This document shows positions 32,706-40,740 of a DNA stretch of 64,000 bases, piece by piece. Under the pieces are notes generated by a model, which was given only the letters and a program-made list of their open reading frames with translations, was not told the origin of the DNA and made no database searches. The position numbers and the translations under genes were made by a program. Within the stretch, counting starts at the first letter, position 1. Every line of letters starts with the position of its first letter. The stretch lies in contig CAYNGJ010000016.1 in the NCBI GenBank assembly GCA_964396895.1, forward strand, positions 1-64,000. Reading direction: 5' to 3'. The stretch is from UBA2334 sp964396895 (GTDB taxonomy: Bacteria; Pseudomonadota; Gammaproteobacteria; Burkholderiales; Burkholderiaceae_C).

Positions 32706-33630
32706 ATTCCCCTACCAGTCGCGTCAGCGCTTCCTGGTACTTGGCGGCGGTTTTGTCAATCACGTCCTGGGGCAGGTGGGGCGCGGGGGCGGTTTTGTCC
32801 CACAGCGCACCGCCGACCTTGGCCGTTGACAGCCAGTCGCGCAGAAACTGCTTGTCGTAGCTGGGTGGGTTGCTGCCTGCTTGGTAGCTGTCTGCGGGCC
32901 AGTAGCGTGAGGAGTCGGGGGTCAGCACCTCGTCCATCAGCACCAGGGCGCCGTCGGTGTCCAGGCCGAACTCGAACTTGGTGTCGGCAATGATGATGCC
33001 CTTGGCCAGCGCGATGTCTGCCGCCGCGCTGTACAGGCGCAGGCTGATGTCGCGGATGCGGGTGGCCAAGTCCAGACCAATCATGTTCACCGTCTGCTCA
33101 AAGGTGATGTTTTCGTCGTGCTCACCCACCGCGGCCTTGGCCGCTGGGGTGTAGATGGGCTCGGGCAGCTGGCTGGCGTTGGTCAGCCCTTCTGGCAGCG
33201 GCACGCCGCACACGCTGCGGCTGGCCTGGTACTCCTGCCAGCCACTGCCGGCCAGGTAGCCGCGCACCACGGCCTCCACGGGAATGGGCTGCAGGCGCTT
33301 GACCAGCATGGAGCGGCCCGTGACCTGTGGCACTTCGGCGGGGCTGACCACACTTTCCGGTGCGTCGCCCGTGAGGTGAATGGGGCAGATGTTCAGGCCA
33401 TTGGGGCCCAGCTTGTCGAACCAGAACAGCGCCATTTTGGTGAGCAGTTCGCCCTTGCCCGGAATGGGCTCGCCCATGATGACGTCGTACGCGCTGATGC
33501 GGTCGCTGGCCACCATCAGGATGCGGTCTTTGCCCACGGCGTAGTTGTCACGGACCTTGCCGCGCGCCAGCAAGGGCAGCGAGGTGAGGGCAGATGTGTG
33601 CAATGCGTGGCTGGGGTTTGAAGTCGTCAT
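32704..33630 (-). CDS. purC: Phosphoribosylaminoimidazole-succinocarboxamide synthase
   Basis: 308 residues, the longer SAICAR synthetase type. It joins CAIR and aspartate. Motifs RGKVRDNYAVGKDRILMVAS, SDRISAYDVIMGEPIPGKG and DTKFEFGLD are present. It lies downstream of fbaA with a terminator between them, yet on the same strand as pyk and fbaA. Confidence 0.97.
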   Translation of the reverse strand: MTTSNPSHALHTSALTSLPLLARGKVRDNYAVGKDRILMVASDRISAYDVIMGEPIPGKGELLTKMALFWFDKLGPNGLNICPIHLTGDAPESVVSPAEVPQVTGRSMLVKRLQPIPVEAVVRGYLAGSGWQEYQASRSVCGVPLPEGLTNASQLPEPIYTPAAKAAVGEHDENITFEQTVNMIGLDLATRIRDISLRLYSAAADIALAKGIIIADTKFEFGLDTDGALVLMDEVLTPDSSRYWPADSYQAGSNPPSYDKQFLRDWLSTAKVGGALWDKTAPAPHLPQDVIDKTAAKYQEALTRLVGE

Positions 33631-33655
33631 GGAGAAAAACCGGGGATAAAAGGCG

Positions 33656-33698
33656 AAAAAAAAAGCCCGCCTGACTGCCCCTGGGCAATCGGGCGGGC
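33656..33698 (-). terminator. Rho-independent terminator after fbaA
   Basis: Read on the minus strand: stem GCCCGCCC...GGCGGGC with an inner GCCC/GGGC pairing, followed by a run of nine T (33656-33664 on the plus strand as A). It lies 76 nt after the fbaA stop and just before purC. Confidence 0.8.
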
Positions 33699-33773
33699 GG
33701 TCAGGTGGTCAGCCGCCGATTATCGCCAGTCGATGCCGACGCGCGCGCATGCCCGACGCAGTGGCTGGGTTCA

Positions 33774-34838
33774 TCACTTCACCAACTGCGCCAATTCGCC
33801 CTTGGCGTAGCGGCTGGCCATGACCGACAGGCTGTCGCCCTTGACCTTGCTGCCCTGGCCTTCGCAGCCGAACTCCAGGTAGCGTTGTTTGCACACGGCC
33901 TTGGCGGCTTCGCGGGCGGGTTTGAGCCACTCGCGGGCGTCGAACTTGTCGGGGTTTTCAAACAGAAACTTGCGCACCGCACCGGTCATGGCCAGGCGGA
34001 TGTCGGTGTCGATGTTGATCTTGCGCACGCCGAACTTGATGGCTTCCTGGATTTCTTCCACGGGCACGCCGTAGGTTTCTTTCATCTGGCCGCCGTACTG
34101 GTTGATGATGGCCAACAGGTCTTGCGGCACGCTGGAGCTGCCGTGCATCACCAGGTGGGTGTTGGGGATGCGGGCGTTGATTTCCTTCACGCGGCTGATG
34201 GCCAGGATGTCGCCCGTGGGCTTGCGGCTGAACTTGTACGCGCCGTGGCTGGTGCCGATGGCAATGGCCAGGGCGTCGAGTTGCGTGGCCTTGACGAAGG
34301 TGGCGGCTTCTTCGGGGTCGGTCAGCATTTGGCTGTGGTCCAGCTTGCCCACGGCACCCACGCCGTCTTCCTCGCCGGCATCGCCGGTTTCCAGGTTGCC
34401 CAGGCAGCCCAGTTCGCCTTCCACGGTTGCGCCAATTTTGTGCGCCATGGCCACCACTTGCTGGGTGACATCCACGTTGTATTCGAACGATGAAGGGGTT
34501 TTGCCATCCGTCATCAGCGAGCCATCCATCATCACCGAGCCAAAGCCCAGGTTCAGCGCGCCCTGGCAAATCTCGGGGCTGGTGCCGTGGTCCTGGTGCA
34601 TGACCAGGGGGATGTGGGGGTAGGCCTCGCAGGCGGCCTGGATGAGGTACTTGATGAAGTGCTCGCCCGCGTACTTGCGCGCACCTGCGCTGGCCTGCAG
34701 GATGACGGGGGCGCCCACCTCGTCGGCGGCGGCCATCACGGCCTGCACCTGCTCCAGGTTGTTGACGTTGAACGCCGGAATGCCGTAGCCATTGGCGGCG
34801 GCGTGGTCGAGCAGTTCGCGCATGGAAACGAGAGCCAT
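33774..34838 (-). CDS. fbaA: Class II fructose-1,6-bisphosphate aldolase
   Basis: 354 residues. It cleaves fructose-1,6-bisphosphate in glycolysis and runs in reverse in gluconeogenesis. Zinc ligands and signatures: PLVMHQDHGTSPEICQGAL, GELGCLGNLETGDAGEEDG and HLVMHGSSSVPQDL. It is of the long type common in betaproteobacteria. It lies 105 nt downstream of pyk. Confidence 0.96.
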   Translation of the reverse strand: MALVSMRELLDHAAANGYGIPAFNVNNLEQVQAVMAAADEVGAPVILQASAGARKYAGEHFIKYLIQAACEAYPHIPLVMHQDHGTSPEICQGALNLGFGSVMMDGSLMTDGKTPSSFEYNVDVTQQVVAMAHKIGATVEGELGCLGNLETGDAGEEDGVGAVGKLDHSQMLTDPEEAATFVKATQLDALAIAIGTSHGAYKFSRKPTGDILAISRVKEINARIPNTHLVMHGSSSVPQDLLAIINQYGGQMKETYGVPVEEIQEAIKFGVRKINIDTDIRLAMTGAVRKFLFENPDKFDAREWLKPAREAAKAVCKQRYLEFGCEGQGSKVKGDSLSVMASRYAKGELAQLVK

Positions 34839-34943
34839 GGAAATCCCCTAATGAGTTGGTAACCGGTTTGTAACTCCGGGAATTTTAGCGGGCGCAGGCT
34901 TGCTGCCCCATGACAGACGGGGGTGTTGGCCCACCTGCGGCGC

Positions 34944-36371
34944 TCAGGCGGCGCGGCAGATTTTCAGCATGTTGGTGCCGCCGGGGGCGCCCATGGGTTC
35001 ACCGCAGGTGATGGCGTACAGGTCGCCACCGCTGAGGGCGCCCAGCGCTTTCAACCGGTTCTCGGCCTGTTGCAGCGCGGTGTCGCGGTCACTGCTGGTG
35101 TCCATCATCAGCGAGCGCACGTTGCGGTACAGCGCCATTTTTCGCTGGCTGGCCTGCTGCGTGGTCAGCGCGTATATGGGAATGCCCACGTTCTGGCGGC
35201 TCATCCACAGCACGGTGGAGCCCGACTCGGTCAGGGCCACAATGGCTTTGGCACCCAGGTGGTAGGCGGTGAACAGCGCGCCCATGGCAATGGACTGGTC
35301 AATGCGCTTGAAGGTTTTGCCCACAAAACTGGCGTCCAGGTCCAGCGTGCGGCCTTGCTCGGCCACGTGGCAAATATTGGCCATTTCCTTCACTGTTTCG
35401 AGCGGGAACTTGCCTGCCGCCGTTTCGGCGCTGAGCATGACGGCATCGGTGCCGTCGAGCACGGCATTGGCCACGTCGCTCACCTCGGCGCGGGTGGGCA
35501 CGGGTGCCAGGATCATGGACTCCATCATCTGCGTGGCGGTGATGGCCACCTTGTCGTGCTCGCGGGCGAGTTTGATCATGTGCTTTTGCAAACCCGGCAC
35601 CGCCGCGTTGCCCACTTCCACCGCCAAGTCACCCCGGGCGACCATGATGCCGTCGCTGGCGCGCAAGATGTTTTCCAGCTCGGGGATGGCCTCGGCGCGT
35701 TCAATTTTGGCGATCAGGCCAGGGCGGTGGCCGTCGGAGCAGGCCACGTTGCACAGTTGGCGGGCCAGTTCCATGTCGGTGGCGTTTTTGGGAAAGCTCA
35801 CGGCCACATAGTCGGCCTTCAGGGCCATGGCGGTACGGATGTCGTCCATGTCTTTGCCGGTCAGGGCGGGCGCGGTCAGCCCGCCGCCTTGCTTGTTGAT
35901 GCCCTTGTTGTTGGACAGCTCGCCGCCCATGACCACCGTGGTGTGCACGGCCAGGCCGCGCACGGCATCCACCTTCAACACAATCAGCCCGTCGTTGAGC
36001 AGCAGGGTGTCGCCGGGTTTCACGTCGCGCGGCAGTTCTTTGTAGTCCAGGCCCACGCCGTTCAGGTCGCCGGGTTCGGTGCGCGAGGCGTCGAGCACAA
36101 AGGCGGCGCCGTTTTCCAGCATGACCTTGCCCGCAGCAAACTTGCCCACACGGATTTTGGGCCCTTGCAGGTCGGCCATGATGGCCACCTCGGTGCCCGC
36201 GCGCTTGGCCGCGTCACGCACCATGTTGGCCCGGTCAATGTGGTCTTGCCCGCTGCCATGGGAAAAGTTCAGCCGCACCACGTTCACCCCGGCACGGATC
36301 ATGGCCTCCAGGATCTCGGGCGTGCTGGAAGCAGGGCCAAGGGTGGCCACAATTTTGGTTGCGCGGGTCAT
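34944..36371 (-). CDS. pyk: Pyruvate kinase
   Basis: 475 residues from MTRATKIVATLGPASST with GGAGA about 8 nt upstream. It makes ATP and pyruvate from phosphoenolpyruvate. Motifs VVRLNFSHGSGQDH, DLQGPKIRVGKF and the active-site MVARGDLAVEVG are present. First gene of a pyk-fbaA run, probably with its own promoter in the 36372-36500 region. Confidence 0.97.
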   Translation of the reverse strand: MTRATKIVATLGPASSTPEILEAMIRAGVNVVRLNFSHGSGQDHIDRANMVRDAAKRAGTEVAIMADLQGPKIRVGKFAAGKVMLENGAAFVLDASRTEPGDLNGVGLDYKELPRDVKPGDTLLLNDGLIVLKVDAVRGLAVHTTVVMGGELSNNKGINKQGGGLTAPALTGKDMDDIRTAMALKADYVAVSFPKNATDMELARQLCNVACSDGHRPGLIAKIERAEAIPELENILRASDGIMVARGDLAVEVGNAAVPGLQKHMIKLAREHDKVAITATQMMESMILAPVPTRAEVSDVANAVLDGTDAVMLSAETAAGKFPLETVKEMANICHVAEQGRTLDLDASFVGKTFKRIDQSIAMGALFTAYHLGAKAIVALTESGSTVLWMSRQNVGIPIYALTTQQASQRKMALYRNVRSLMMDTSSDRDTALQQAENRLKALGALSGGDLYAITCGEPMGAPGGTNMLKICRAA

Positions 36372-36516
36372 GAACAACGGTCTCCGGTGGGGGTGTTCGC
36401 CTGGGCCACTGCCCAGAGCCTGTAATTTGGTTTCAATTATGACGGCGAACAATTACCACCGAGGTACCAACTGGGGCAGTGCGTGAGTGCCCGGCACGCG
36501 CAGCGCCGTCTGACAC

Positions 36517-37236
36517 TCAGGAAAAGGTCGGCGCGGCGCTGGCCAGCGGGTGTGGCTGGCTTGCCCAGCGGTGGGTCAGCAGCGCCACGGCCCAGCACAG
36601 CCACGCGCTCCAGAGGGTGTGGCTCATGAAGTGGGCACCGCGAATTTGCTGGGCCAGCCCCAGCAGGGCGCCGAGCATCAACACCCCCACCAACCACGCC
36701 CCGGCGGTGCGGGAGTGGTGGCGGCGCAGCCAGGGGTAGGCGCCCAGAAACGCGAACGCCGTGGACGCGTGGCCAGCCGGAAAACAGTGCCCACCCCCAC
36801 CGTCCAGTTGCCCCCAGGCCCAGTGCGACACGTGGAGCGCGTTGCCCCCAAACACTTGCAGGTCCCAGGGGCAGCTGGTGCTGCTGAGCCCTTTGAGCGC
36901 CACCACCACCACCAGCGCCAGGTACATGCTGCCCACCATCCAGGCCCGCTCCCTGCGGGCGAGCGACTTCAGTTGCCCCACGGGCCACCAGATGGTCAGT
37001 GTCAAGACCAGCAACACCACCCACCCCAGCGAGCGGGCGCCCTGGTGCAACACACCCGACAGCAGCCACTGGTCGCGCAGGGCAAAGCCCCGTGTGCTGC
37101 CCGACAGGTGGGCCAGCGCCAGGTCCAACCCCGTCAGGTCCCACGCCAAGGCCAGGGCCAGTGGGGCCACCATGGCTGTGATCCAGCGCAGCGGTGGGTG
37201 AGTGGGTGTGGGGTGAAGGGGAGTGGTCATGGGCAC
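36517..37236 (-). CDS. PAP2-superfamily phosphatase, putative lipid phosphatase
   Basis: 239 residues with six hydrophobic segments. The PAP2 signature is split as KGLSSTSCPWD, GGHCFPAGHAST (active-site PxGH) and RGAHFMSHTLWSAW. Substrates could be lipid A phosphate, undecaprenyl-PP or phosphatidylglycerophosphate. PmrA-like CTTAAT repeats lie just upstream, and an eptA-pmrAB operon is nearby, so lipid A remodelling is the favoured role by inference. Confidence 0.85.
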   Translation of the reverse strand: MPMTTPLHPTPTHPPLRWITAMVAPLALALAWDLTGLDLALAHLSGSTRGFALRDQWLLSGVLHQGARSLGWVVLLVLTLTIWWPVGQLKSLARRERAWMVGSMYLALVVVVALKGLSSTSCPWDLQVFGGNALHVSHWAWGQLDGGGGHCFPAGHASTAFAFLGAYPWLRRHHSRTAGAWLVGVLMLGALLGLAQQIRGAHFMSHTLWSAWLCWAVALLTHRWASQPHPLASAAPTFS

Positions 37237-37261
37237 GCAGGGGCTGAAGGCGCGCCATTCT

Positions 37262-37289
37262 GTTTAAGCCAGATTAAGACTGGCTGAAG
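37262..37289 (-). promoter_or_regulatory. PmrA-box-like repeats upstream of the PAP2 gene
   Basis: On the minus strand: CTTCAG, 5 nt, CTTAAT, 4 nt, CTTAAA. The first two hexamers are spaced 11 bp start to start, as in PmrA/OmpR-family sites. CAGAAT follows and may be the -10. The site is 26 nt before the start codon, so the leader would be short. Confidence 0.55.
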
Positions 37290-37322
37290 CGCCCAATCGG
37301 CTGCTGCGCGCCAGGGGAATGC

Positions 37323-38093
37323 TCAGTCATCGTCCTCGTCCGCCTGGCTGGTGGCGCCTGAGGTGGCGATGGTGCCCTGCGGGGCCTGTTGCCACTCCCA
37401 GACCCAGTAGGCGCACGCACTCACCAGCAGCAGGACCGCCAGCCACCGGTGGTTGCGCTGCACCAAGTCTGGCCCACGGCCGGCTGTGCGGCCGGTGAGC
37501 ATGGGGGTGGCCAGGTTGGTTCGGCGCCACAGGCTCAGGCCGAGCAGCGCCCCCAGGTGCGCCAGCACGGCGTACAGCATGAGTTCGCCCACGGCTTCGT
37601 GGGCTTCTCCCAGCCATTCGCCACCCCAGTCGTTGAAGGAGGCGTAGCCGGTCAGGGTGACGGGCACCACCAGCACCAGGGTGGCGACGACGGCGGCGGC
37701 CATCCACAGGTGCTGGCCTTGCCGCCCGTTCACCGGCTGCAGGGAGCGTGCCTTGGCCGCTGCCACCCACTGGCCCAGCCAGGGGCCTGTGCCGCGGAGT
37801 TTGCCCAGCAGGAGGTCCAGCTTCACTTGGCGCGGGCCCACCCATCCGTACAGCAGGCGAAACACCAGCAAGCCCGCCAAGGTGTAGCCCAGTGTGACGT
37901 GCAGCAGGCGCCAGCGCTCCCCATCGGCACTGAGGTAGGCGCCCACAAAACACAGGGCAAACAGCCAATGAAAGGCGCGGGTGGGCGCGTCAATGACGCG
38001 CCGGGTCGGGCTGGCCACGGTGGTGGGGGCGGGGGTGGCTGGCCCCGGTGGTGGCGGGGCCGATGCGTGGTGGTGGGGTGTCAGTGTGGTCAT
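37323..38093 (-). CDS. Cytochrome b561-type di-heme membrane protein
   Basis: 256 residues. Four membrane helices with conserved histidines (RAFHWLFALCFVGAYLS, LHVTLGYTLAGLLVF, GEAHEAVGELMLYAVLAHLG). It belongs to the b-type cytochrome partner of small c-type cytochromes (Ni/Fe-hydrogenase cytochrome b family). The N-terminus is proline/histidine-rich, the C-terminus acidic. Gene order with the diheme and SHP-like cytochromes matches the SHP-DHC-cytochrome b cluster known from Rhodobacter, implying an electron path across the membrane to SHP. Confidence 0.9.
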   Translation of the reverse strand: MTTLTPHHHASAPPPPGPATPAPTTVASPTRRVIDAPTRAFHWLFALCFVGAYLSADGERWRLLHVTLGYTLAGLLVFRLLYGWVGPRQVKLDLLLGKLRGTGPWLGQWVAAAKARSLQPVNGRQGQHLWMAAAVVATLVLVVPVTLTGYASFNDWGGEWLGEAHEAVGELMLYAVLAHLGALLGLSLWRRTNLATPMLTGRTAGRGPDLVQRNHRWLAVLLLVSACAYWVWEWQQAPQGTIATSGATSQADEDDD

Positions 38094-38120
38094 GGTGCCA
38101 AGGTGTGGGTGTGTGGGGGG

Positions 38121-38671
38121 TCAGTCGGACCAGCCTGCGCGAAAGCGCGCATCCAGCCCTTTGGGGAAGCGGACGTTGTCGTCGTCAAAGTCGCCGCGCT
38201 GGGCTTGCGTGTGGCAGGCCACGCAGTTGGCGGCACTTTTGACGGCGGTGTGCCGCCACACCTGCGGGTCGATGCGGCGGTGTTTGCGCTCGAACCAAGC
38301 CGAGCGGGTGATTCGGTCTTCAGGGGGCATTTCGCGCACGCGCTTGTAGGTGCCCGCGTGGGCCTGCAGCCAGACCGTCAGTTGGTTGACCGTGGCCGCG
38401 TCCAATGAGGCATCGGAGCCGTAGTGCTTGTCCAGGCTGCCCATCATTCGGGTCCAGGACTGGGCTGGCAGCATGCCTGGGGGTAGGCCATGTGGCAGGC
38501 GGCGCACTCCTGCTGGTAGGCCGGCAGGGTGACGCGGGGCTGGAGGTTGCCGCTGTCGGCGTGGGCCACGGGCAGCACGCCGAGCGACAGGGCTGCGGCC
38601 AGATGGACCAGTCGCCGGGTGGTTGGGGTGGTGGGGGTGGTGGGGAGGATGGGGCGCATGGTGTGGTGCAT
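38121..38671 (-). pseudogene. Diheme cytochrome c (DHC-like), interrupted by a frameshift
   Basis: The first part encodes a signal peptide (RLVHLAAALSLGVLPVAHA) and the first heme site ECAACHMAYP. The second part, one frame off, continues as PGMLPAQSWTRMMGSLDKHY and carries the second heme site NCVACH and the conserved end DDNVRFPKGLDARFRAGW. The switch falls in the G-run 38479-38483 (C-run in the gene): one more base would restore AYPPGMLPAQSW. Either a sequencing error in a homopolymer or a real single-base loss. The start is MHHTMRP (38671) or MRPIL (38659). Confidence 0.8.
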
Positions 38672-38703
38672 TGGGTTGGTGTGGGGGGCGTTCGGGTGCA
38701 GGC

Positions 38704-39303
38704 TCAAGGCTGCAGCGTGAGCAGGTAGGCCAACACGTTGGCCTTCTCGCTGGCGGTGCACTCGCGGCTGAGCACGTCTTGGCAGTTGCGCCGGAACCAT
38801 TTGTCCACCTTGGCCGTGTCGGTGAATGCCTTGGCGTTGAAGGCGGGGGCCAAGGGGGCAATCACCTTGCCCGTGTTGGCGTGCTTGCCCTCGGTGGTGG
38901 GTGGGGCTTGGTGGCACGACGCGCAACTCCATTCGTTGCCGTGTTGGCGCTTGAAAAATACCTTGCCCTGGGCGGCGTCAGCGGGGGCTTTGGCCACTGC
39001 CCGCCAGCGCTCCAGTTGGGCCGTGGGCGTGGTGTCGGCGGCCGATGCGGGCGGGGTGAATGCCAGGGTGGCGGCCAGTACCGCCCAAAGGATCGCTGCC
39101 TGTGCCGCTGAGTGGCCACCAGGCGCGCGGCTGCGCAGCGGGGGCTGGGTCGTTGTGTGCGGGCGGTGATGTCTGCCAACGGAGGCGGTCTTGGTGACCG
39201 TGTGGGCGCTGGTCCGCACTTTGGCCAGCGCACGACAGGCTGTTTCTGGTGCGAGGTCCACCAGGAGGGCGATTTTCTTGAGGGCCGGCAGTTGTGCAGT
39301 CAT
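38704..39303 (-). CDS. SHP-like c-type cytochrome (DUF1924)
   Basis: Up to 199 residues; the start is uncertain because the signal peptide-like segment (ILWAVLAATLAFTPPASAA) begins only near residue 70, so a later non-ATG start is plausible. The mature part has one heme site (WSCASCH), the DUF1924 pattern TGKVIAPLAPAFN and a disulfide-like NCQDVLSRECTASEKANVLAYLL. SHP proteins are high-spin monohaem cytochromes that bind oxygen and small ligands. First gene of the cytochrome run, divergent from the PepSY gene. Confidence 0.82.
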   Translation of the reverse strand: MTAQLPALKKIALLVDLAPETACRALAKVRTSAHTVTKTASVGRHHRPHTTTQPPLRSRAPGGHSAAQAAILWAVLAATLAFTPPASAADTTPTAQLERWRAVAKAPADAAQGKVFFKRQHGNEWSCASCHQAPPTTEGKHANTGKVIAPLAPAFNAKAFTDTAKVDKWFRRNCQDVLSRECTASEKANVLAYLLTLQP

Positions 39304-39638
39304 TGGCCATTCCCCACCCGCACCAGCGGTTGCTCACCCAAAGCCCACGAGGTGGTTGTGGTCGAGGCTGTGGTGGTGACCGAATCCATGCTGGGCACCC
39401 AGTTGGCCTGGGTTGACGGCGGGTGAGAAGTCTGTGACATGTGTGGCTCCGTAGGCTTGAACAGTGAAGGCCTTCATGCTGCCTGGGGGTACCTGTACGT
39501 CGCCTGAAAACGCTGTTCATCTGGCGTTCAGATCGGTGGGTGCGGCGGCCCCGGCGGGTCAGGCCGCGGGGCATTCATCGCGCGTTCAGCCAACCGTGCG
39601 GACAATGGGCCCCTTTGATTCACCCGGATGCCACACCC
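39304..39638. other. 335-nt divergent control region between the cytochrome run and the PepSY-two-component run
   Basis: No gene seen. It contains two pairs of direct repeats listed separately and GGACAAT at 39598-39604, a likely -10 box for the plus-strand PepSY gene that starts at 39639. Confidence 0.5.
39515..39589. promoter_or_regulatory. Two pairs of 11-bp-period direct repeats, putative response-regulator sites
   Basis: GTTCAT (39515-39520) and GTTCAG (39526-39531) are 11 bp apart start to start; ATTCAT (39573-39578) and GTTCAG (39584-39589) repeat the arrangement. This is the spacing used by OmpR/PhoB-class regulators. The likely ligands are the QseB/PmrA-type regulators encoded at 40085 or 45358. 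Confidence 0.55.
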
Positions 39639-40088
39639 ATGCGCTTGTGCCAATTTCCGTTGTTCCGTTTGGTGCCCTTTGGCCTCGCCACGCCTGTGCC
39701 CAGTCGCGTTCCCGGTGCATGGGCCCGTGCGTGGCCGCTTGTGCTGGTGTTGGGTGTGGCTTGTGCGCTGCCCACGCAGGCCTGGTCGGGTGAGCGTGCT
39801 GACCACGACGAGGCGCGCGAGGCATTGGTGCGTGGCCAGGTGATGCCGCTCAAGCAGGTGCTGGAGCAACTGGCGCGCCAGCGACCCGGCGGGCACATTC
39901 TGGAGGTGGAGTTGGAAAGCAAGCGTGGCCGCTGGGTGTACGAGATCAAACAGATGGAGCCCGGTGGTCAGCTCGTCAAACTGAAGCTCGACGCCCGTAC
40001 CGGTGAAGTGCTGAACGATCCCCCGCCGCGCCGCACATCGCCGCGCCCGCCCGCTGTCCCCTTGTCAGGCCCACAAGGAACCCCATGA
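39639..40088 (+). CDS. PepSY-domain periplasmic protein
   Basis: 149 residues from MRLCQFPLFRL. Signal sequence-like segment (WPLVLVLGVACALPTQAW), then the PepSY domain with VELESKRGRWVYEIKQME and KLDARTGEVL. PepSY proteins beside two-component systems are thought to modulate the sensor or an inhibitor of periplasmic proteases. The stop overlaps the response regulator start (ATGA). Confidence 0.88.
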   Translation: MRLCQFPLFRLVPFGLATPVPSRVPGAWARAWPLVLVLGVACALPTQAWSGERADHDEAREALVRGQVMPLKQVLEQLARQRPGGHILEVELESKRGRWVYEIKQMEPGGQLVKLKLDARTGEVLNDPPPRRTSPRPPAVPLSGPQGTP

Positions 40089-40740
40089 GAATTTTGCTGG
40101 TTGAAGACGAACCCACCCTGCATGGCCAGCTGGCCCAGGCGCTGAGAGACGCCGGTTACGCGGTGGACGGCTGCACCCATGGCCGTGACGCCTGGGCGAT
40201 ACCGAACCGTTCGATGCCGTGGTGCTGGACCTGGGCCTGCCCGAGATGGACGGCCTCACCGTGCTCAAGCGCTGGCGAGCGGCGGGCAAACGCATGCCGG
40301 TGCTCATCCTGACCGCACGCGACCATTGGCACGACAAGGTGGCGGGCATCGACGCAGGGGCCGACGACTACCTCACCAAACCGTTTCATGCCGAAGAGCT
40401 GTTGGCTCGCCTGCGGGGGCTCATTCGCCGCGCCAGTGGCCACGCCTCGCCCGTGCTGGTGTGTGGCCCGGTGGAGCTGGACACCCGCAGCAGCCGCGTG
40501 ACCCTGGCGGGCCAGCATGTGGCTTTGACCAGTCACGAGTTCAAGGTGTTGTCGTACTTCATGCACCACCCCAATGCCGTGGTGTCGCGCACCGAACTGA
40601 CAGAGCACATCTACGCCCAAGACTTTGACCGCGACTCCAACACCATCGAGGTGTTTGTGGGCCGCTTGCGCAAAAAGCTGCCCGCTGACCTGATTGAAAC
40701 CGTGCGCGGACTGGGTTACCGGCTGGTGGTGCCCGAATGA
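40085..40740 (+). pseudogene. OmpR-family response regulator (QseB/PmrA type), frameshifted in the receiver domain
   Basis: The first 37 residues (MRILLVEDEPTLHGQLAQAL...) are in one frame; the rest, from GDTEPFDAVVLDLGLPEMDG to the end of the winged-helix DNA-binding domain (RLRKKLPADLIETVRGLGYR), is in another. The switch is at about 40190-40200. Relatives read DAWHLGDTEPFD or similar, so loss of about 7 nt, perhaps between two CTGG repeats, would explain it; a one-base error is also possible. The phosphorylation Asp and DNA-binding domain are intact in the second frame. As sequenced, no functional full-length regulator is made unless a frameshift occurs. Confidence 0.82.
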
